Source: JAZGGS01 sp963764825 (GTDB lineage Bacteria > Bacteroidota > Ignavibacteria > Ignavibacteriales > Ignavibacteriaceae). From it: a DNA stretch of 64,000 nt. The notes below the pieces were generated by a model. The model was given only the letters and a program-made list of their open reading frames with translations. It had not been told where the DNA came from and did no database searches. The position numbers were made by a program, and so were the translations under genes. Location: positions 186,001 to 250,000 of the forward strand of contig CAVXUA010000009.1 in assembly GCA_963764825.1 (NCBI GenBank), written 5' to 3'. Shown in pieces: positions 21,408-32,030 of this stretch (the stretch's first letter is position 1; each line of letters opens with the position of its first letter).

Positions 21408-22411
21408 TGGGTAAAACTAAAGTTGCTGTAATAGGGCTGGGTCATGTTGCACAGCTTGTTCATCTTCCCAACCTCCTTAAAATTAATGATGCTGAAGTAA
21501 CTGCTGTTGCAGAACCAAACAAAAGCAGACTTAATGCCGTTGCCGAAAAGTTTAACATTCCAAATAGATTTACAGACTATAAAAAGCTGCTAAATGAAAG
21601 TGATGTTGAAGCTGTAATCGTAGCCACTCCAACGGGACTTCATCAACAGGTTGCAAATGATTCTTTAAAAGCAAAAAAAGATGTTTTGGTTGAAAAGCCA
21701 ATTGCTCGTTCTTTTGATGAAGCTAAGTCTATTGTTGATACTGCTGTTAAAAATAAACAGAAATTAATGGTAGGAATGAATCTCCGTTACAGACCTGATC
21801 TTTTGCTCTTCAGGACACTAATTAATGCAGGTGAAATAGGTGATCCTTTTTACATAAGATGTAATTGGATACGCAGGCAGAGTAGCACAGAAAAATGGTT
21901 TTCTAAAAAGAATGAAACCGGCGGCGGCGTAATTCTTGACCTGGGGATGCCATTGCTTGATATTGCACTCTGGTTGCTTGATTATCCGACCGTAAAATCG
22001 GTTTCCACCCAAAATTATTATCAGCATACAAAAAATCTTGAAGATACATCTGTATCATTTATAAGATGCGATGGCTCGGAAGTTATCCATCTCGAAGCAA
22101 GCTGGTCTCTTGCGGTTGAGAAAGATCTATTTTCAATAACAGTTTTCGGATCGAAGGGGAGTCTATCCACCAATCCACTAAAATTATATAAAAAAGTTGG
22201 TGAGGAGTATATCGATTTGAAACCTTCGTTTACAGAAAACTCTTCTACGTTATTTAAAAAATCATACCTGAACGAATTAAAAAGTTTTATTGGAGCAGTT
22301 AGAGGTATAAACCCGGTTTACTCTTCCGGTGAGGAAGCCCTGCAAAGGATGAAGATAATCGGAACAATGTATAAGTCCGCTGAAAAAAACCAGGAATTAA
22401 AAATTAGTTAG
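21407..22411 (+). CDS. Gfo/Idh/MocA-family NAD(P)-dependent oxidoreductase
   Basis: 334 residues, intact. The N-terminal Rossmann fold has VAVIGLGHVAQLVHLPNLLK, then VIVATPTGLHQQVA and DVLVEKPIARSFDEA with the EKP motif of the family, then the C-terminal alpha/beta domain with NETGGGVILDLGMPLLDIAL, where the Asp and the following region sit at the usual catalytic site (D-x-x-x-H in many members; here LGMPLLD, so the His is not obvious). Oxidises or reduces a sugar or related compound; the substrate is not known. The ATG overlaps the dxs stop by one base, indicating translational coupling. Confidence 0.82.
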   Translation: MGKTKVAVIGLGHVAQLVHLPNLLKINDAEVTAVAEPNKSRLNAVAEKFNIPNRFTDYKKLLNESDVEAVIVATPTGLHQQVANDSLKAKKDVLVEKPIARSFDEAKSIVDTAVKNKQKLMVGMNLRYRPDLLLFRTLINAGEIGDPFYIRCNWIRRQSSTEKWFSKKNETGGGVILDLGMPLLDIALWLLDYPTVKSVSTQNYYQHTKNLEDTSVSFIRCDGSEVIHLEASWSLAVEKDLFSITVFGSKGSLSTNPLKLYKKVGEEYIDLKPSFTENSSTLFKKSYLNELKSFIGAVRGINPVYSSGEEALQRMKIIGTMYKSAEKNQELKIS

Positions 22412-22420
22412 TTTTTAATA

Positions 22421-23118
22421 ATGAAAAAGATATTGCTAGTTGATGATGAACCTGACATCGTTGAATTTTTAAAATACAACCTTGAACAGCAAAATTTTGA
22501 AGTGCTGGTAGGTTACAACGGAATAGAAGCACTTAAAAAAGTAAAACAAAATCCCGACTTGATCATCCTGGATATTATGATGGATGGAATGAACGGATTT
22601 GAAGTATGCGAAAAGATTAAATCTAAACCTGAATATGAAGATATCCCAATTATTTTTTTAACTGCAAAAGCCGGTGAAGTAGACGAAATTAAAGGATTAA
22701 AAATCGGTGCAAGCGATTATATCCAGAAGCCGATCTCTCCTAAAAAATTAATAGCCCGCGTCATAAGCAACTTGCGTAAAACCAGATAAGGGGCAGAAGC
22801 AAACAGCAGCTCCCAGGGTAACATAAGTTGGTCCTATTACAATTGACCTATGATAAATTTATTGTTACGGTAAGCGGTAAAACAAAAATATTACCACGCA
22901 AAGAATTTCAGTTACTTCACTTCCTTGCTGAAAATCCAGGTAAGGTTTTTACAAGGGATGAGCTTCTTAAATCTATCTGGGGAGAGGATGTGTATGTTGT
23001 GCCGCGCACTGTGGATGTACATATCAGGAAGATAAGAGAGAAACTTGGTGAGAGTTTCGGTCTGATAGAAACCATTAAAGGCGTTGGTTATAAATTTAAA
23101 AGTTTTGAAGAATCTTAA
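22421..23118 (+). CDS. OmpR/PhoB-type response regulator (frame broken)
   Basis: Two-component regulator of about 232 residues. The receiver domain starts MKKILLVDDEPDIVEFLKYN and has the phospho-acceptor in DLIILDIMMDGMNGF and the conserved Lys in YIQKPISPKKL. A stop after SNLRKTR, followed by a linker in shifted frames near 22785-22835, leads to the winged-helix DNA-binding domain (KEFQLLHFLAENPGKVFTRD, RTVDVHIRKIREKLG, IETIKGVGYKF). The separation is at least one indel in the linker. It precedes its histidine kinase, with overlapping ends. The PhoB/PhoR-like sequence suggests phosphate or envelope response, but no target can be named. Confidence 0.88.
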
Positions 23119-24129
23119 AACATACCTTTTATCTGCAAAAGTATATTTCAAGGAATTCATCCTTCTAGATATCCTGGTGGCAATCGCAATCATTCTGCTG
23201 GTTGAAGATTCACGTATTACCATTCTCCTTATCATTCTCCTATTTATATCCAGCATAATAGTTTTATACCTTGTTGGAAGAAGAAGAGATAAGGAATTAG
23301 ATGAAATAAAAACTATAATTAATAATATCAGGAAAAACCGATACCAAAGCTCGGATGAAATTGAGCTAAGCAAAAACCTTGTTACCCTGCAGAGAGAAAT
23401 TAAAAAGATGTACAGGAAAACAACTGATGACATTGAATCTCTTAACAAACTGCAGCAGGTAAGATCGGAATTTCTCGCAAATGTTTCTCACGAACTTCGC
23501 ACACCGATTTTTGCTATTCAGGGTTTTGTTGAAACTTTCTTGACGGAGCTATCAATGATCCCAAAGTAAATAAACAATTTTTGGGAAAAGCCAACCAGCA
23601 TACTATCAGTTTGAGCAACTTGCTTAATGATCTTATCGATATCTCGATGATAGAATCGGGCGAAATGAAAATGAGTTTCAGGTACTTTAACATTGATGAA
23701 TTTCTAAAAGGTGTTGTTTCGGAGCAAAGTAGTTTAGCTGAAACCAAAAATATTGAGTTGGTTTATTCGCCGGTAAGAGATACTTTACAGCTGTATGGTG
23801 ATAAAGATAAGTTGAAACAGGTAGTCGTAAACCTTTTGCAGAATGCAATTAAATATACCGAAAAAGGTAAAGTTGAAGTACTGGTTGAAGAAGAAAAATT
23901 ATATGGAAAAATTATTGTAAGAGATACCGGTATCGGAATTCCCCCGGAAGACCTGGACAGGATATTTGAAAGATTTTACAGGGTGGATAAAATGCGCTCA
24001 CGCTCTGTAGGAGGAACAGGTTTAGGGTTAGCAATTGTAAAGCACATTCTTGAAGCTCATGGTACTACAATGACTGTAAAAAGTGAATGTAATATTGGGA
24101 GTGAATTTTCATTTAAGCTTAAAAAGTAA
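23105..24129 (+). CDS. PhoR-like sensor histidine kinase (frame broken once)
   Basis: Membrane sensor kinase partner of the preceding regulator, about 340 residues. Two hydrophobic helices (FILLDILVAIAIILLV and ITILLIILLFISSIIVLYLV) are followed by a short linker, the dimerisation/phospho-acceptor helix FLANVSHELRTPIFAIQGFV, and after a frame break near 23545 the ATPase domain with NLLQNAIKYT (N box), VRDTGIGIPPEDLDRIFERF (G1/F) and GGTGLGLAIVKHI (G2). There is hardly any extracytoplasmic loop, as in PhoR types that sense through partner proteins. The start is set at a TTG at 23105 that overlaps the regulator stop; a TTG at 23084 is also open. Confidence 0.87.
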
Positions 24130-24172
24130 TTATCCTCCTAATTTTTAAGGAAAAATCTTTCTTTAGACAGAA

Positions 24173-24203
24173 TTGACTTAAAACACTAATTTATATACAT
24201 TTG
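24173..24203 (+). promoter_or_regulatory. Promoter of rplU-rpmA
   Basis: A TAcaTTTG box at 24196-24203 fits the -7 consensus TAnnTTTG of Bacteroidetes-type sigma-70, and TTGAC at 24173-24177 sits at the right distance upstream for the -33 element. Transcription would begin about 25 bases before the rplU start. The site fits a strongly expressed ribosomal operon. Confidence 0.6.
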
Positions 24204-24235
24204 TAGCTCGAAATTTTAGAAAGATAGAGGATTAA

Positions 24236-24544
24236 ATGTTTGCTGTTGTAGATATATTGGGACAACAATTCAAGGTAGCTGAAAATTCAAAGTACTATGT
24301 ACCGCGTTTAAAAGATGAAATTGATTCCGAGGTAACTTTCGATTCAGTTTTAGTTCTTAGCGATGATAAAAACGTTAAGATCGGAAATCCATCTGTTAAA
24401 GGTGCAAAGGTAACAGCTAAAGTACTTGAACATCTTAAGGATGATAAGGTTATCATCTTTAAGAAAAAAAGAAGAAAAGGTTACAAAAAGAAACAAGGGC
24501 ACAGGCAGGAATTAACAAGAATTGAAATTACAAAGATTGCTTAA
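24236..24544 (+). CDS. rplU: 50S ribosomal protein L21
   Basis: 102 residues, intact. Starts MFAVVDILGQQFKVAENSKY, close to the usual L21 N-terminus (MYAIVE-x-GGKQ), and ends with the basic RNA-binding segment KKKRRKGYKKKQGHRQELTR. Binds 23S rRNA. It is followed by rpmA 11 bases later, the conserved gene pair, and both have A-rich Shine-Dalgarno spacers (GATAGAGGATTAA before the ATG). Confidence 0.97.
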   Translation: MFAVVDILGQQFKVAENSKYYVPRLKDEIDSEVTFDSVLVLSDDKNVKIGNPSVKGAKVTAKVLEHLKDDKVIIFKKKRRKGYKKKQGHRQELTRIEITKIA

Positions 24545-24555
24545 AGAGGAAAATT

Positions 24556-24810
24556 ATGGCTCATAAAAAAGGTCAGGGTTCAACCAGGAACGGAAGAGAT
24601 AGTAACCCGCAGTATCTTGGTGTTAAAAGATTTGGCGGAGAGAAAGTTATTTCAGGTAATATACTTGTAAGACAACGCGGAACTAAATTTCATCCAGGCA
24701 CAAATGTTAAAAAAGGCGGCGATGATACTTTGTTTGCTGTTGCAGATGGCGTTGTTAAGTTTGAAGTAAAACGAGGTGACAGACGCTTTGTAAGTGTTTA
24801 TTCCGCTTAA
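24556..24810 (+). CDS. rpmA: 50S ribosomal protein L27
   Basis: 84 residues, intact. The N-terminus MAHKKGQGSTRNGRDSNPQY is the unmodified bacterial L27 start, with no N-terminal extension for protease processing as in Firmicutes. The L27 core GVKRFGGEKVISGNILVRQR and KFHPGTNV follow. It reaches the peptidyl-transferase centre. A Shine-Dalgarno AAAGAGGAAA precedes the ATG. A strong terminator follows 25 bases after the stop. Confidence 0.97.
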   Translation: MAHKKGQGSTRNGRDSNPQYLGVKRFGGEKVISGNILVRQRGTKFHPGTNVKKGGDDTLFAVADGVVKFEVKRGDRRFVSVYSA

Positions 24811-24833
24811 CATTTTTACTTAAATAGTTTAAT

Positions 24834-24866
24834 AAAAAACCCTCCAATGCAGGAGGGTTTTTTATT
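24834..24866 (+). terminator. Intrinsic terminator after rpmA
   Basis: The stem ACCCTCC/GGAGGGT with loop AATGCA is extended by A-run and T-run, followed by TTTTTTATTTT. It can also work for the mdh transcript arriving on the other strand, because an A-run precedes the stem. Confidence 0.9.
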
Positions 24867-24931
24867 TTAAAATCCAAGCGGCTTTCAATTATTCCATCTC
24901 TATCCTTTGGATAAAGATTATGAGAGGAGAC

Positions 24932-25898
24932 CTAGAATCCCAGCCGTTCCATATCTGCTACAAGAGTTTTCACTGCATTTATCGAATTATCCAGCGCTGC
25001 TTGTTCAGTTTCATCTAAAGAAAACTCAACAACTTTTTCCACTCCTGTTGCACCTAGCACAGCAGGTACTCCAAGATAGTAGCCATCAACACCAAACTCT
25101 CCATCCAGGTAAGCACATACCGGAAGCACTCTTTTTTCATCATAAATAATTGCTTCTACCATAGAGATTGCTGCAGATGCAGGAGAATAAAAAGCGGAAC
25201 CGGTTTTTAACAATCCGACTACTTCTCCACCAGCTTTTTTGGTTCTCGTAACCATAGCATCCATAACTTCTTTGGCTTTTGCTGCATCGCCGTACTTACG
25301 TTCCAGCAAATCCATCGTAGGTATTCCGTTTACGTTTGAGTGCCTGATAATTGGTACCATTGTATCGCCATGACCGCCGAGCACCATTGCATTAACATCT
25401 TTTACAGAAACTCCAAGTTCCCATGCAATAAATGTTGAGAATCTTGAAGAATCCAGGATACCTGCCTGACCGAACACCCTGTTGGTTGGAAAGCCGGTAA
25501 CCTTTTTGAAAAGTGTAACCATTGCATCAAGCGGGTTAGAAATTATAATGCATATAGCTTCGGGCGCATTATTTTTTAACAGCTTCTGCAACAGATTTCA
25601 TGATCTTGGCATTGGTTGTTAAAAGATCATCCCTGCTCATACCGGGTTTGCGGGGTAATCCAGCTGTTACAATTACCAGGTCTGAACCGGCAAGATCTTT
25701 ATAATCATTGGTTCCCTCGACTTTCCCATCAAAGCCGTCTACCCTTGCTGCTTCCGCTATATCAAGCGTTTTACCCTGCGGCATATCCTCAACGATATCG
25801 AACATAACAACATCGCCAAGCTGCCTTTGAGCAATAAGTTGTGCCAAAACTCCACCAATTTGACCGCCACCGATTAGTGATATTTTTTTTCTAGCCAT
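24932..25898 (-). CDS. mdh: Malate dehydrogenase (frame broken once)
   Basis: Interconverts malate and oxaloacetate with NAD in the TCA cycle. The N-terminal NAD fold is KKISLIGGGQIGGVLAQLIA, then VIVTAGLPRKPGMSRDDLL with the substrate Arg residues, NPLDAMV, VFGQAGILDSSRF and the catalytic His in VLGGHGDTMVP. A missing base in the T6 run at 25572-25577 breaks the frame within VKKNNAPEA; with it restored the enzyme is about 320 residues. An AGAGGGAG site precedes the ATG. It is the LDH-like type (PRKPGMSR) common to Chlorobi and Bacteroidetes. Confidence 0.93.
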
Positions 25899-26029
25899 TG
25901 TTAACTCCCTCTAGATTATTGTTTTATACTGACAACTGTAAAAATAATCAAAAATAATTTGAGGTGTTACTATTTGATAGAATAAATTAAATCTATTTGA
26001 AGATAATTGAGGAAATTATTGAAAATTAG

Positions 26030-26446
26030 TTAAATCTTTAATGTAAGAATGGTTTCTGTTCCGGTGGGAGTAATATTATATTTTAATTCATCCATGTAAA
26101 CACGCATCAGGTAAACGCCACGCCCGGAATCTTTAAGTAAATTTTCGGGTTGTGTAGGATCTGGTACTATTGAAGGATCAAATCCTTCCCCCTCATCAGT
26201 TATTTTTATGATAATTTTTGTTTTATCAACTTCTACATCAACACTTACAAGCTTATTAACATCACATTTATTTGCATGAATGATTGCATTGGTAGTGGCT
26301 TCAGTAACTGCTAAAAGGAGTGCAGCAAATCGTTCATTATCCAAACCAAGATCTTTAGCAAAATAATTAACAAATTCTTCAACTGTAATTAAATTGTTCG
26401 GATCACTTTCTATTTCAATATGGTAACTTTCTTCAGGCAATTTCAA
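26030..26446 (-). CDS. RsbW-like anti-sigma/serine kinase (HATPase_c)
   Basis: 138 residues, intact. A GHKL ATPase of the anti-sigma factor type: the N box is AVTEATTNAIIHANKCD, the G1 box ITDEGEGFDPS and the G2 region DSGRGVYLMRVYMDEL. Such proteins bind and inhibit a sigma factor or phosphorylate an STAS antagonist in stress and biofilm switching. No sigma factor, STAS protein or PP2C phosphatase lies next to it here, so its partners are elsewhere. It is cytoplasmic and follows the beta-barrel gene on the same strand with a 46-base gap. Confidence 0.82.
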   Translation of the reverse strand: MKLPEESYHIEIESDPNNLITVEEFVNYFAKDLGLDNERFAALLLAVTEATTNAIIHANKCDVNKLVSVDVEVDKTKIIIKITDEGEGFDPSIVPDPTQPENLLKDSGRGVYLMRVYMDELKYNITPTGTETILTLKI

Positions 26447-26492
26447 TTATAATTTTATTAAACAAAATAATAAAAAAATATCGGTTTTCAAT

Positions 26493-28407
26493 TTAAAATT
26501 TCCAGCTCATTTCAACAATAAGGTTGGCTCTTTCCCTGTCCGGCACATCATTCGTCGAAATAAATTCGTACCAGCTATTCACTTTTAGATAGAGTGAAGG
26601 GGAGCCAATAACAATTTCGAGCAAGGGTCCAACCGTTAAAAACTTTGTATCCGGTATCTTGTCTTTTTTCATCATAGTTAAAAGTATTTAAGGAAAAATA
26701 GCGAACTCCAAGAGCAAAAAGTGCATTATTCATAACATAACCAACTTTTGGAGTGGCAAAAATTTCTTCCAGGTATCTTGTGGGTCTTTCAGCAAATTCA
26801 TCCCAATCCAGGTCTCCCTGGTCGGTAAGTTTAATATAACCGTTAATTATCAGTGTAAATTTTTTAGATAAGTTCCACCTGGTAGAATCGGTGGCTGTGA
26901 ATTGCCTGAACGATATACTCCTAAGATTGGAAGCTACATCTTCAAAATCGTAAACAGTATAGTTTGCAGAGACTTCAAAATTGTTGAGGGATGAAAATTG
27001 TGCACCGTGGTAATAGCCGCCTGTGGAAAACCGCAGCACACGGTTTATATTATTATTTGCACTACGGCTTGCAAACACATAAACGATATGGCTGTACGTT
27101 CCTTCTACATTAGCAAACATTTCAAAAAAGGGTGATATAAATTTTGAATATCTTATGCGGGCTATGGAGAGCAGCTCATCCCTGTCATCATCGTTATTAA
27201 TGCTTGGTGTATCGTATTTAAGTTTACTGTGGAACATGCTTACAGACAGACGGTCGGCATTGCCAATCTGAATGTTTCCAAGTAAGGAAATTGTTGCTCT
27301 TCCAGAGTTGTTATTTTTTCTGCTGTCAATTTCTTTTCTCTGCTCAAAAAAGCTCTCATCAACTCCTTCCATTCTTTTGGCGATATGTTTTTCATCTCTC
27401 TCAATATAATTTAGGCGAAGTGCTCCATCAAAATTTCCTGTTCTGTAGAGAAGAGAAGATTCGGCACCTATTCCAAGTTCTTCAATTTTTGAATCAAAAA
27501 TATTTTGCGATTGTTTATCCAGCGACCTGTATCGTGTGTCTCTATCAATTGTACGCCAGTTCAGTCTTCCTGATAGTTCCAGCGTAAACAGATCCAGGAA
27601 ACCGTTGTACACAAGCCTGTCCTGAATTAAATATATTGATTCGGTTCTCCCTTCAATGTTGTTTGTAATGTTAAACTGGCTTGATGTAATTGAATCTGCC
27701 GGGAAATAGAAATCTTTCCTGCTCTGTGTAAATTTAGTATTAAGCGAATTTATCACATTCGGGTTAAACGGGTTGGTCACCAAAAGGTTAAAGAATCGCA
27801 GCAAATTTTTTCTTGGGAAAATATCTTCGTTTTCAAATTTTAATTCGGAACGGAGAGAAAAATCTGTAAAATCTAAATCATCTATCAAACTCTCAAAGCC
27901 ATAAAGAGCACCGCGGTCTGTTGTTCCAACCTGCTTGTTAATTGAAAAGCCGCCGTAAGGAGTAAGATAGATCTGTCTCAGTAATTCAATTTCAGTAAAA
28001 AATGTAGCGTGGTTAATTGCAGTCTGGTTTATTGCTAATTGTCTGTCATCCGATAAGAGGTTGCTTTTTACAGATAATCCCGAATTTAATCCACGATTAA
28101 ATTTATAGTATCCCCTAAAGACAAGGTATTGTTCATCTCTTATGCTGTTACTGCCCGCTTCTACAAGTGTGGAACGGAAATTTTCTTTTATACTAAAACT
28201 AAAAGGGTCGGATGAAGCGGATACATCAAAGCCGCTGTTTAAATAATATGTGGTTAACTGTTTGTCAAAATTTGTAAAGATGCGGTTCATCGGTAGTAAT
28301 GTAATTTTATATTCAAGCGTGTCTATCGAACTTTGCGCAAAACAATTCGTTGTTTGTAACGAAAAAAAGAGAAGCAGGAGAAAACACTTTTTCAGGAATT
28401 CAATCAA
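26493..28407 (-). CDS. Large outer-membrane beta-barrel protein, unknown (frame broken once)
   Basis: Unrecognised protein of about 637 residues. The signal peptide is FLKKCFLLLLFFSLQTTNCF, cleaved after AQ. Almost all of the protein is made of alternating strands rich in aromatic and polar residues. An extra A in the A6 run near 26670 breaks the frame; with it removed the C-terminus reads DEKDKIPDTKFLTVGPLLEI and ends RANLIVEMSWKF, with the terminal Phe and alternating pattern of barrel proteins. The start given is a TTG at 28407 (IEFLKK), since no ATG fits before the signal peptide. There is no TonB plug domain. Function not known. Confidence 0.7.
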
Positions 28408-28645
28408 AAATTTTTAAGGGATAATTTGTTAAAATAAATTCTTTCCGTATTAATTAAGATAGTGAGAAATGATCTTGCTGTAAAGTAACTTGAAATGCCT
28501 GCATTTATTTATTTTTCCGTTCATCACACAATTTAGTAAAGTTGCTCCAGATACGATTAATTTATTACAAAAATAAATATAGTTATATTATAAAATTATT
28601 ATTTGAAATTATTTACCTTAATCGAACATCAATAAAATAGAAAAA

Positions 28646-30261
28646 ATGCCAAAAGGAAAAACCGGGAAGAAAACTGAAAAGAAAAAACAGCAGTCTGCCG
28701 GGCAAATTAATTTATCCCAAAAGTTTGAAGAATTAACTAATTACAGGTTCCTTGGCTTAGGGATTGCCGTCTTTTACTTTATTGTGATGGCAATTGTTAG
28801 CTTCAGTTTTCACAAAGTTGGTGATTACGGGGTTGAAACAGATTTTTTCTGGGGTTACGTTCCTGCAGCAAAAGATTTTCTTAATGGTGTGATAACTATC
28901 GATGCTTTCAGAGGACCTTTGTATCCAATCGTACTTGGAATATTCGGTTTTATCCTCTCGGATTTTTTTAATGCGGGAATTCTTATCGGAATTATTTCAG
29001 CAGCGTTTGTTATCTATTTTACTTTCGAAATGGTTAAAAGAATTTTTTCGCCAAAAGTTGCATTGTTCGTAACACTTATACTTGCGTGCAATCCGGTTTT
29101 TGTGCAATACACTTACAGCGCTGGTACAGATATGTTTTTCAGCGCACTGGTTACGGCAACTCTTTTCTTCTTCTTTAAAGAAAAAGAGCTGAGTTATAAA
29201 AACCTGGTTATTGCTGCCTTCCTGGGGGGACTTTCTTACCTAACACGTTATAACGGCATTTTCCTTTTCGGTTTTGTTATTGTTATCCTGTTTCATCAAT
29301 TACTGGAACATTGACTGGCTAAAGCGTTTTAAAGTAGCAGCAGTTTTCGTAGTGGTTTTCATTTTAACATTTTCTCCCTGGGGAATTTATTGTTCAATTG
29401 AAAAGGATTCATTCTTATACAATGAAAATTATAAGAACATTGCTTACGAAATGCATGGAAAGGGGAAGATAAGCTGGGATGAATACTGGTTTGAAGAAAG
29501 TCAGCAAAGTTACCTCGCTGCAGGATGTTGTTTTTAGTGATCCCGGAACTTTCTTATCAAAAGTTATTAATAATGTTGGCGATCACTTTATAGAAGATAT
29601 GGAAAAGTTGGTGGGCTGGCACATAGGTGTTTTTGTAATACTCGGTTTAATATTGCTGATAATTTCAAATCCATTAAAGGATTGGAAGAGCAGGGAAACG
29701 GGTTATTATCTTTTGAGCATTTTCTTTTTCGGTTTGCTTTTGCTCATCTTTTACAGCGAAAGATTTTCTATGTTTTTAATTCCTTTTTATACTGTTCTTG
29801 CTGTTCAACCATTCTTCATATATAAATATAGAATACGGAAATTCGCTCCGCTTAAATTCAGTTATGTATTGATGATTGGATTAGTTGCGTTTACTTTTGC
29901 AAAATCTTATTCATTCAATAGTTCAAGAATTGATTCTGGTCCGAAGGAATTACTTGTGCTGCAAGAATGGTACGAGAAAAATATTCCGGAAAATGAAAGA
30001 GGGAAGAAGATTGCATCGCGTAAAGCTCATGTTGCATATTACCTTGATATGAAATTTAGTTTAATCCCGATGGCTGATACTTACGAGGAGTTAATTGCAA
30101 AACTAAAAGAGAATAAGGTTGATCATCTTTACTTTAGCACAATGGAAGCAGCGATGAGGCGGCAGTTCCAGTTTTTGCTGGATCCACGGCAAAATCATCC
30201 AGGATTGAAAGTTGAAGTTTATTTTGAAAATCCGCCTGCTGTACTTTATAAAGTTGAATAG
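28646..30261 (+). CDS. GT39/ArnT-like membrane glycosyltransferase (frame broken twice)
   Basis: Polytopic glycosyltransferase of the dolichyl/undecaprenyl-phosphate sugar type, about 540 residues when repaired. After a lysine-rich cytoplasmic start (KGKTGKKTEKKKQQ) comes a first helix, then a periplasmic loop with ETDFFWGYVPAAKDFLNG and AFRGPLYPIVLGI, where the acidic residues take the place of the catalytic Asp of GT39, and a series of helices with LTRYNGIFLF. Breaks near 29300 and 29510 split the reading; it resumes at VAAVFVVVFILTFSPWGIY and at VVFSDPGTFLSKVINN. The C-terminal soluble part has YEKNIPENERGKKIASRK. The sugar and acceptor are unknown. Confidence 0.75.
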
Positions 30262-30302
30262 GATTTATTACCAAGACAATATTTAAATGAAAATATATTC
30301 GT

Positions 30303-31027
30303 ATGCACTTAAAATTATTCTTTAATAAGAAAAATAAAAGTCACTCTTTTGCAAGATTTAAATTGCACGTTTTCTAAAACCGTTTGAAGGAATTTTATTA
30401 AATGCTGTTTATTTATCAAAATTATCACGCTGGATAAACAATACACTCAAAACTAAATTTAATGATTTTTATAACAAAAAAGTAAATTATGAAGGAAGAT
30501 TTGGTTTACACGAATTTGTAATAAAAGAGGAAATACAAAACCAATCTATAGATTATCTGGAATTTGGTGTTGCCAGCGGAATTGCAATAAAATGGTGGAT
30601 TGAAAAAAATACAAATCCTGAAAGCAGGTTTTATGGATTTGATGTATTTACAGGTTTACCTGAAGATTTTGGTGTGATGAAAAAACATCATTACAATACG
30701 GAAGGAACAATCCCGCAAGTTGATGATGAACGTGTTAAATTTATTAAGGGTTTATTCCAGGATTCTCTTCCCGGTTTTTTAAACAGTTATGAATCAAAGC
30801 AGAGAAAAGTAATTCATATGGATGCTGATCTTTACTCTTCAACTCTTTTTGTTCTTACTAGGTTGATTCCTTTCCTGCAAAAAGATGATATAATAATTTT
30901 TGATGAATTTGGCGTTCCCACTCACGAATTCCGTGCATTCACTGATATTGTTTCCTCCTACAAATTAAATTATGAAATATTAGGAGCAATTAATAACTAC
31001 TTGCAGCTTGCTATTAAAATAAAATAG
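30303..31027 (+). CDS. TylF/macrocin O-methyltransferase-like SAM enzyme (frame broken once)
   Basis: About 240 residues after repair. The main reading, from about 30374, has a SAM-binding loop YLEFGVASGIAIKWW, then FYGFDVFTGLPEDF, FIKGLFQDSLPGFL, IHMDADLYSSTLFVLTRL and DDIIIFDEFGVPTHEF, the set of TylF-type methyltransferases, in which the acidic residues bind metal. These methylate sugar or polyketide hydroxyls. The N-terminus (MHLKLFFNKK) is in another frame and joins near 30374; an ATG at 30287 is also possible, so the start is uncertain. It follows the glycosyltransferase by 41 bases, which suggests glycan modification. Confidence 0.72.
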
Positions 31028-31104
31028 TTAACATCTTTTTAAGTGAACTTATTGAATCCCATACTCAATTTTCTTACGTTTGGTTAAACTTTAATGGGTT
31101 TAAT

Positions 31105-31954
31105 ATGAGGAAGTATTATTTAATATCAATTATATGTCTTTCTCTCACTTTCTCAAATCTTTCCGCAGAATTATTTTCCCTTAGAAGTTGGCAATAGATG
31201 GGATTATTTTATTTCTGGATATAGCCACGGAGGAAATTATTGGAATGACACATTGTCCATTGAGGTTATTGGGGAAATAAAGTTCAATACAAACAAAGAC
31301 TATTATATTCTTTCAAAACCGTTTTTATTCAGCGAATATTTATGTAGTGAAAACGATAGCCTTTATTACTATGATAATACTGATTCTCTGGATTGTTTGA
31401 TATTTGCATTTAATCAATCTGATAGTTTAACTTATTATTCTTGTGGATTTGATAGTTTGCTGGTAATTAATGATTTAGTTGCAAACATTTTCGGGATAGA
31501 GGATACTTTTCAGAGGTATAGTCCTCCTTGGGGTTGGAGTAGATTCGAGTTGTTTAAGTTATATGGTCTGCACTTCTTCTCATACTACGGTCCATTACAG
31601 CAAGTAGATTATAGCTTATCTGGGTGTATAATTTCCGGTGTAACTTATGGTGAATTGCTAGTATCTATAAAGAAAGATATACGATTTCCAATTAACTATT
31701 CACTATCCCAAAACTATCCCAACCCATTCAACCCAACAACAACAATCAAATACCAAATCCCAGAATTAAGTTTTGTAACATTAAAAGTTTACGATGTTTT
31801 AGGCAAGGAAGTAACCACATTAGTTAACGAAGAAAAACCTGCTGGTGAATATGAAGTTAAATTTAATGCAACTGGATTACCAAGTGGGATTTATTTTTAT
31901 CGGCTTCACGCGGGAAATTATGTAGAAACAAAGAAAATGGTTTTAATGAAATAA
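31105..31954 (+). CDS. T9SS-sorted secreted protein (frame broken once)
   Basis: About 282 residues. The signal peptide MRKYYLISIICLSLTFSNLS runs into a frame break near 31165; the reading resumes as NYFPLEVGNRWDYFISGYSH, a start often seen in secreted proteins of this group. The middle is acidic and aromatic with no recognised catalytic motif. The last 75 residues are the T9SS C-terminal sorting domain: NYPNPFNPTTTIKYQIPE, LKVYDVLGKEVTTLVNEEKP, GIYFYRLHAGNYVETKKM. It would be exported and anchored to or released from the cell surface. Function of the mature part unknown. Its sorting domain is very like that of the next gene. Confidence 0.8.
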
Positions 31955-32030
31955 TTACATTTATTATTCTAAAATGAATGAAATCATTTCTAATAAAATA
32001 TATTAAAGTTGTTGAGATAAAGGTAATATC

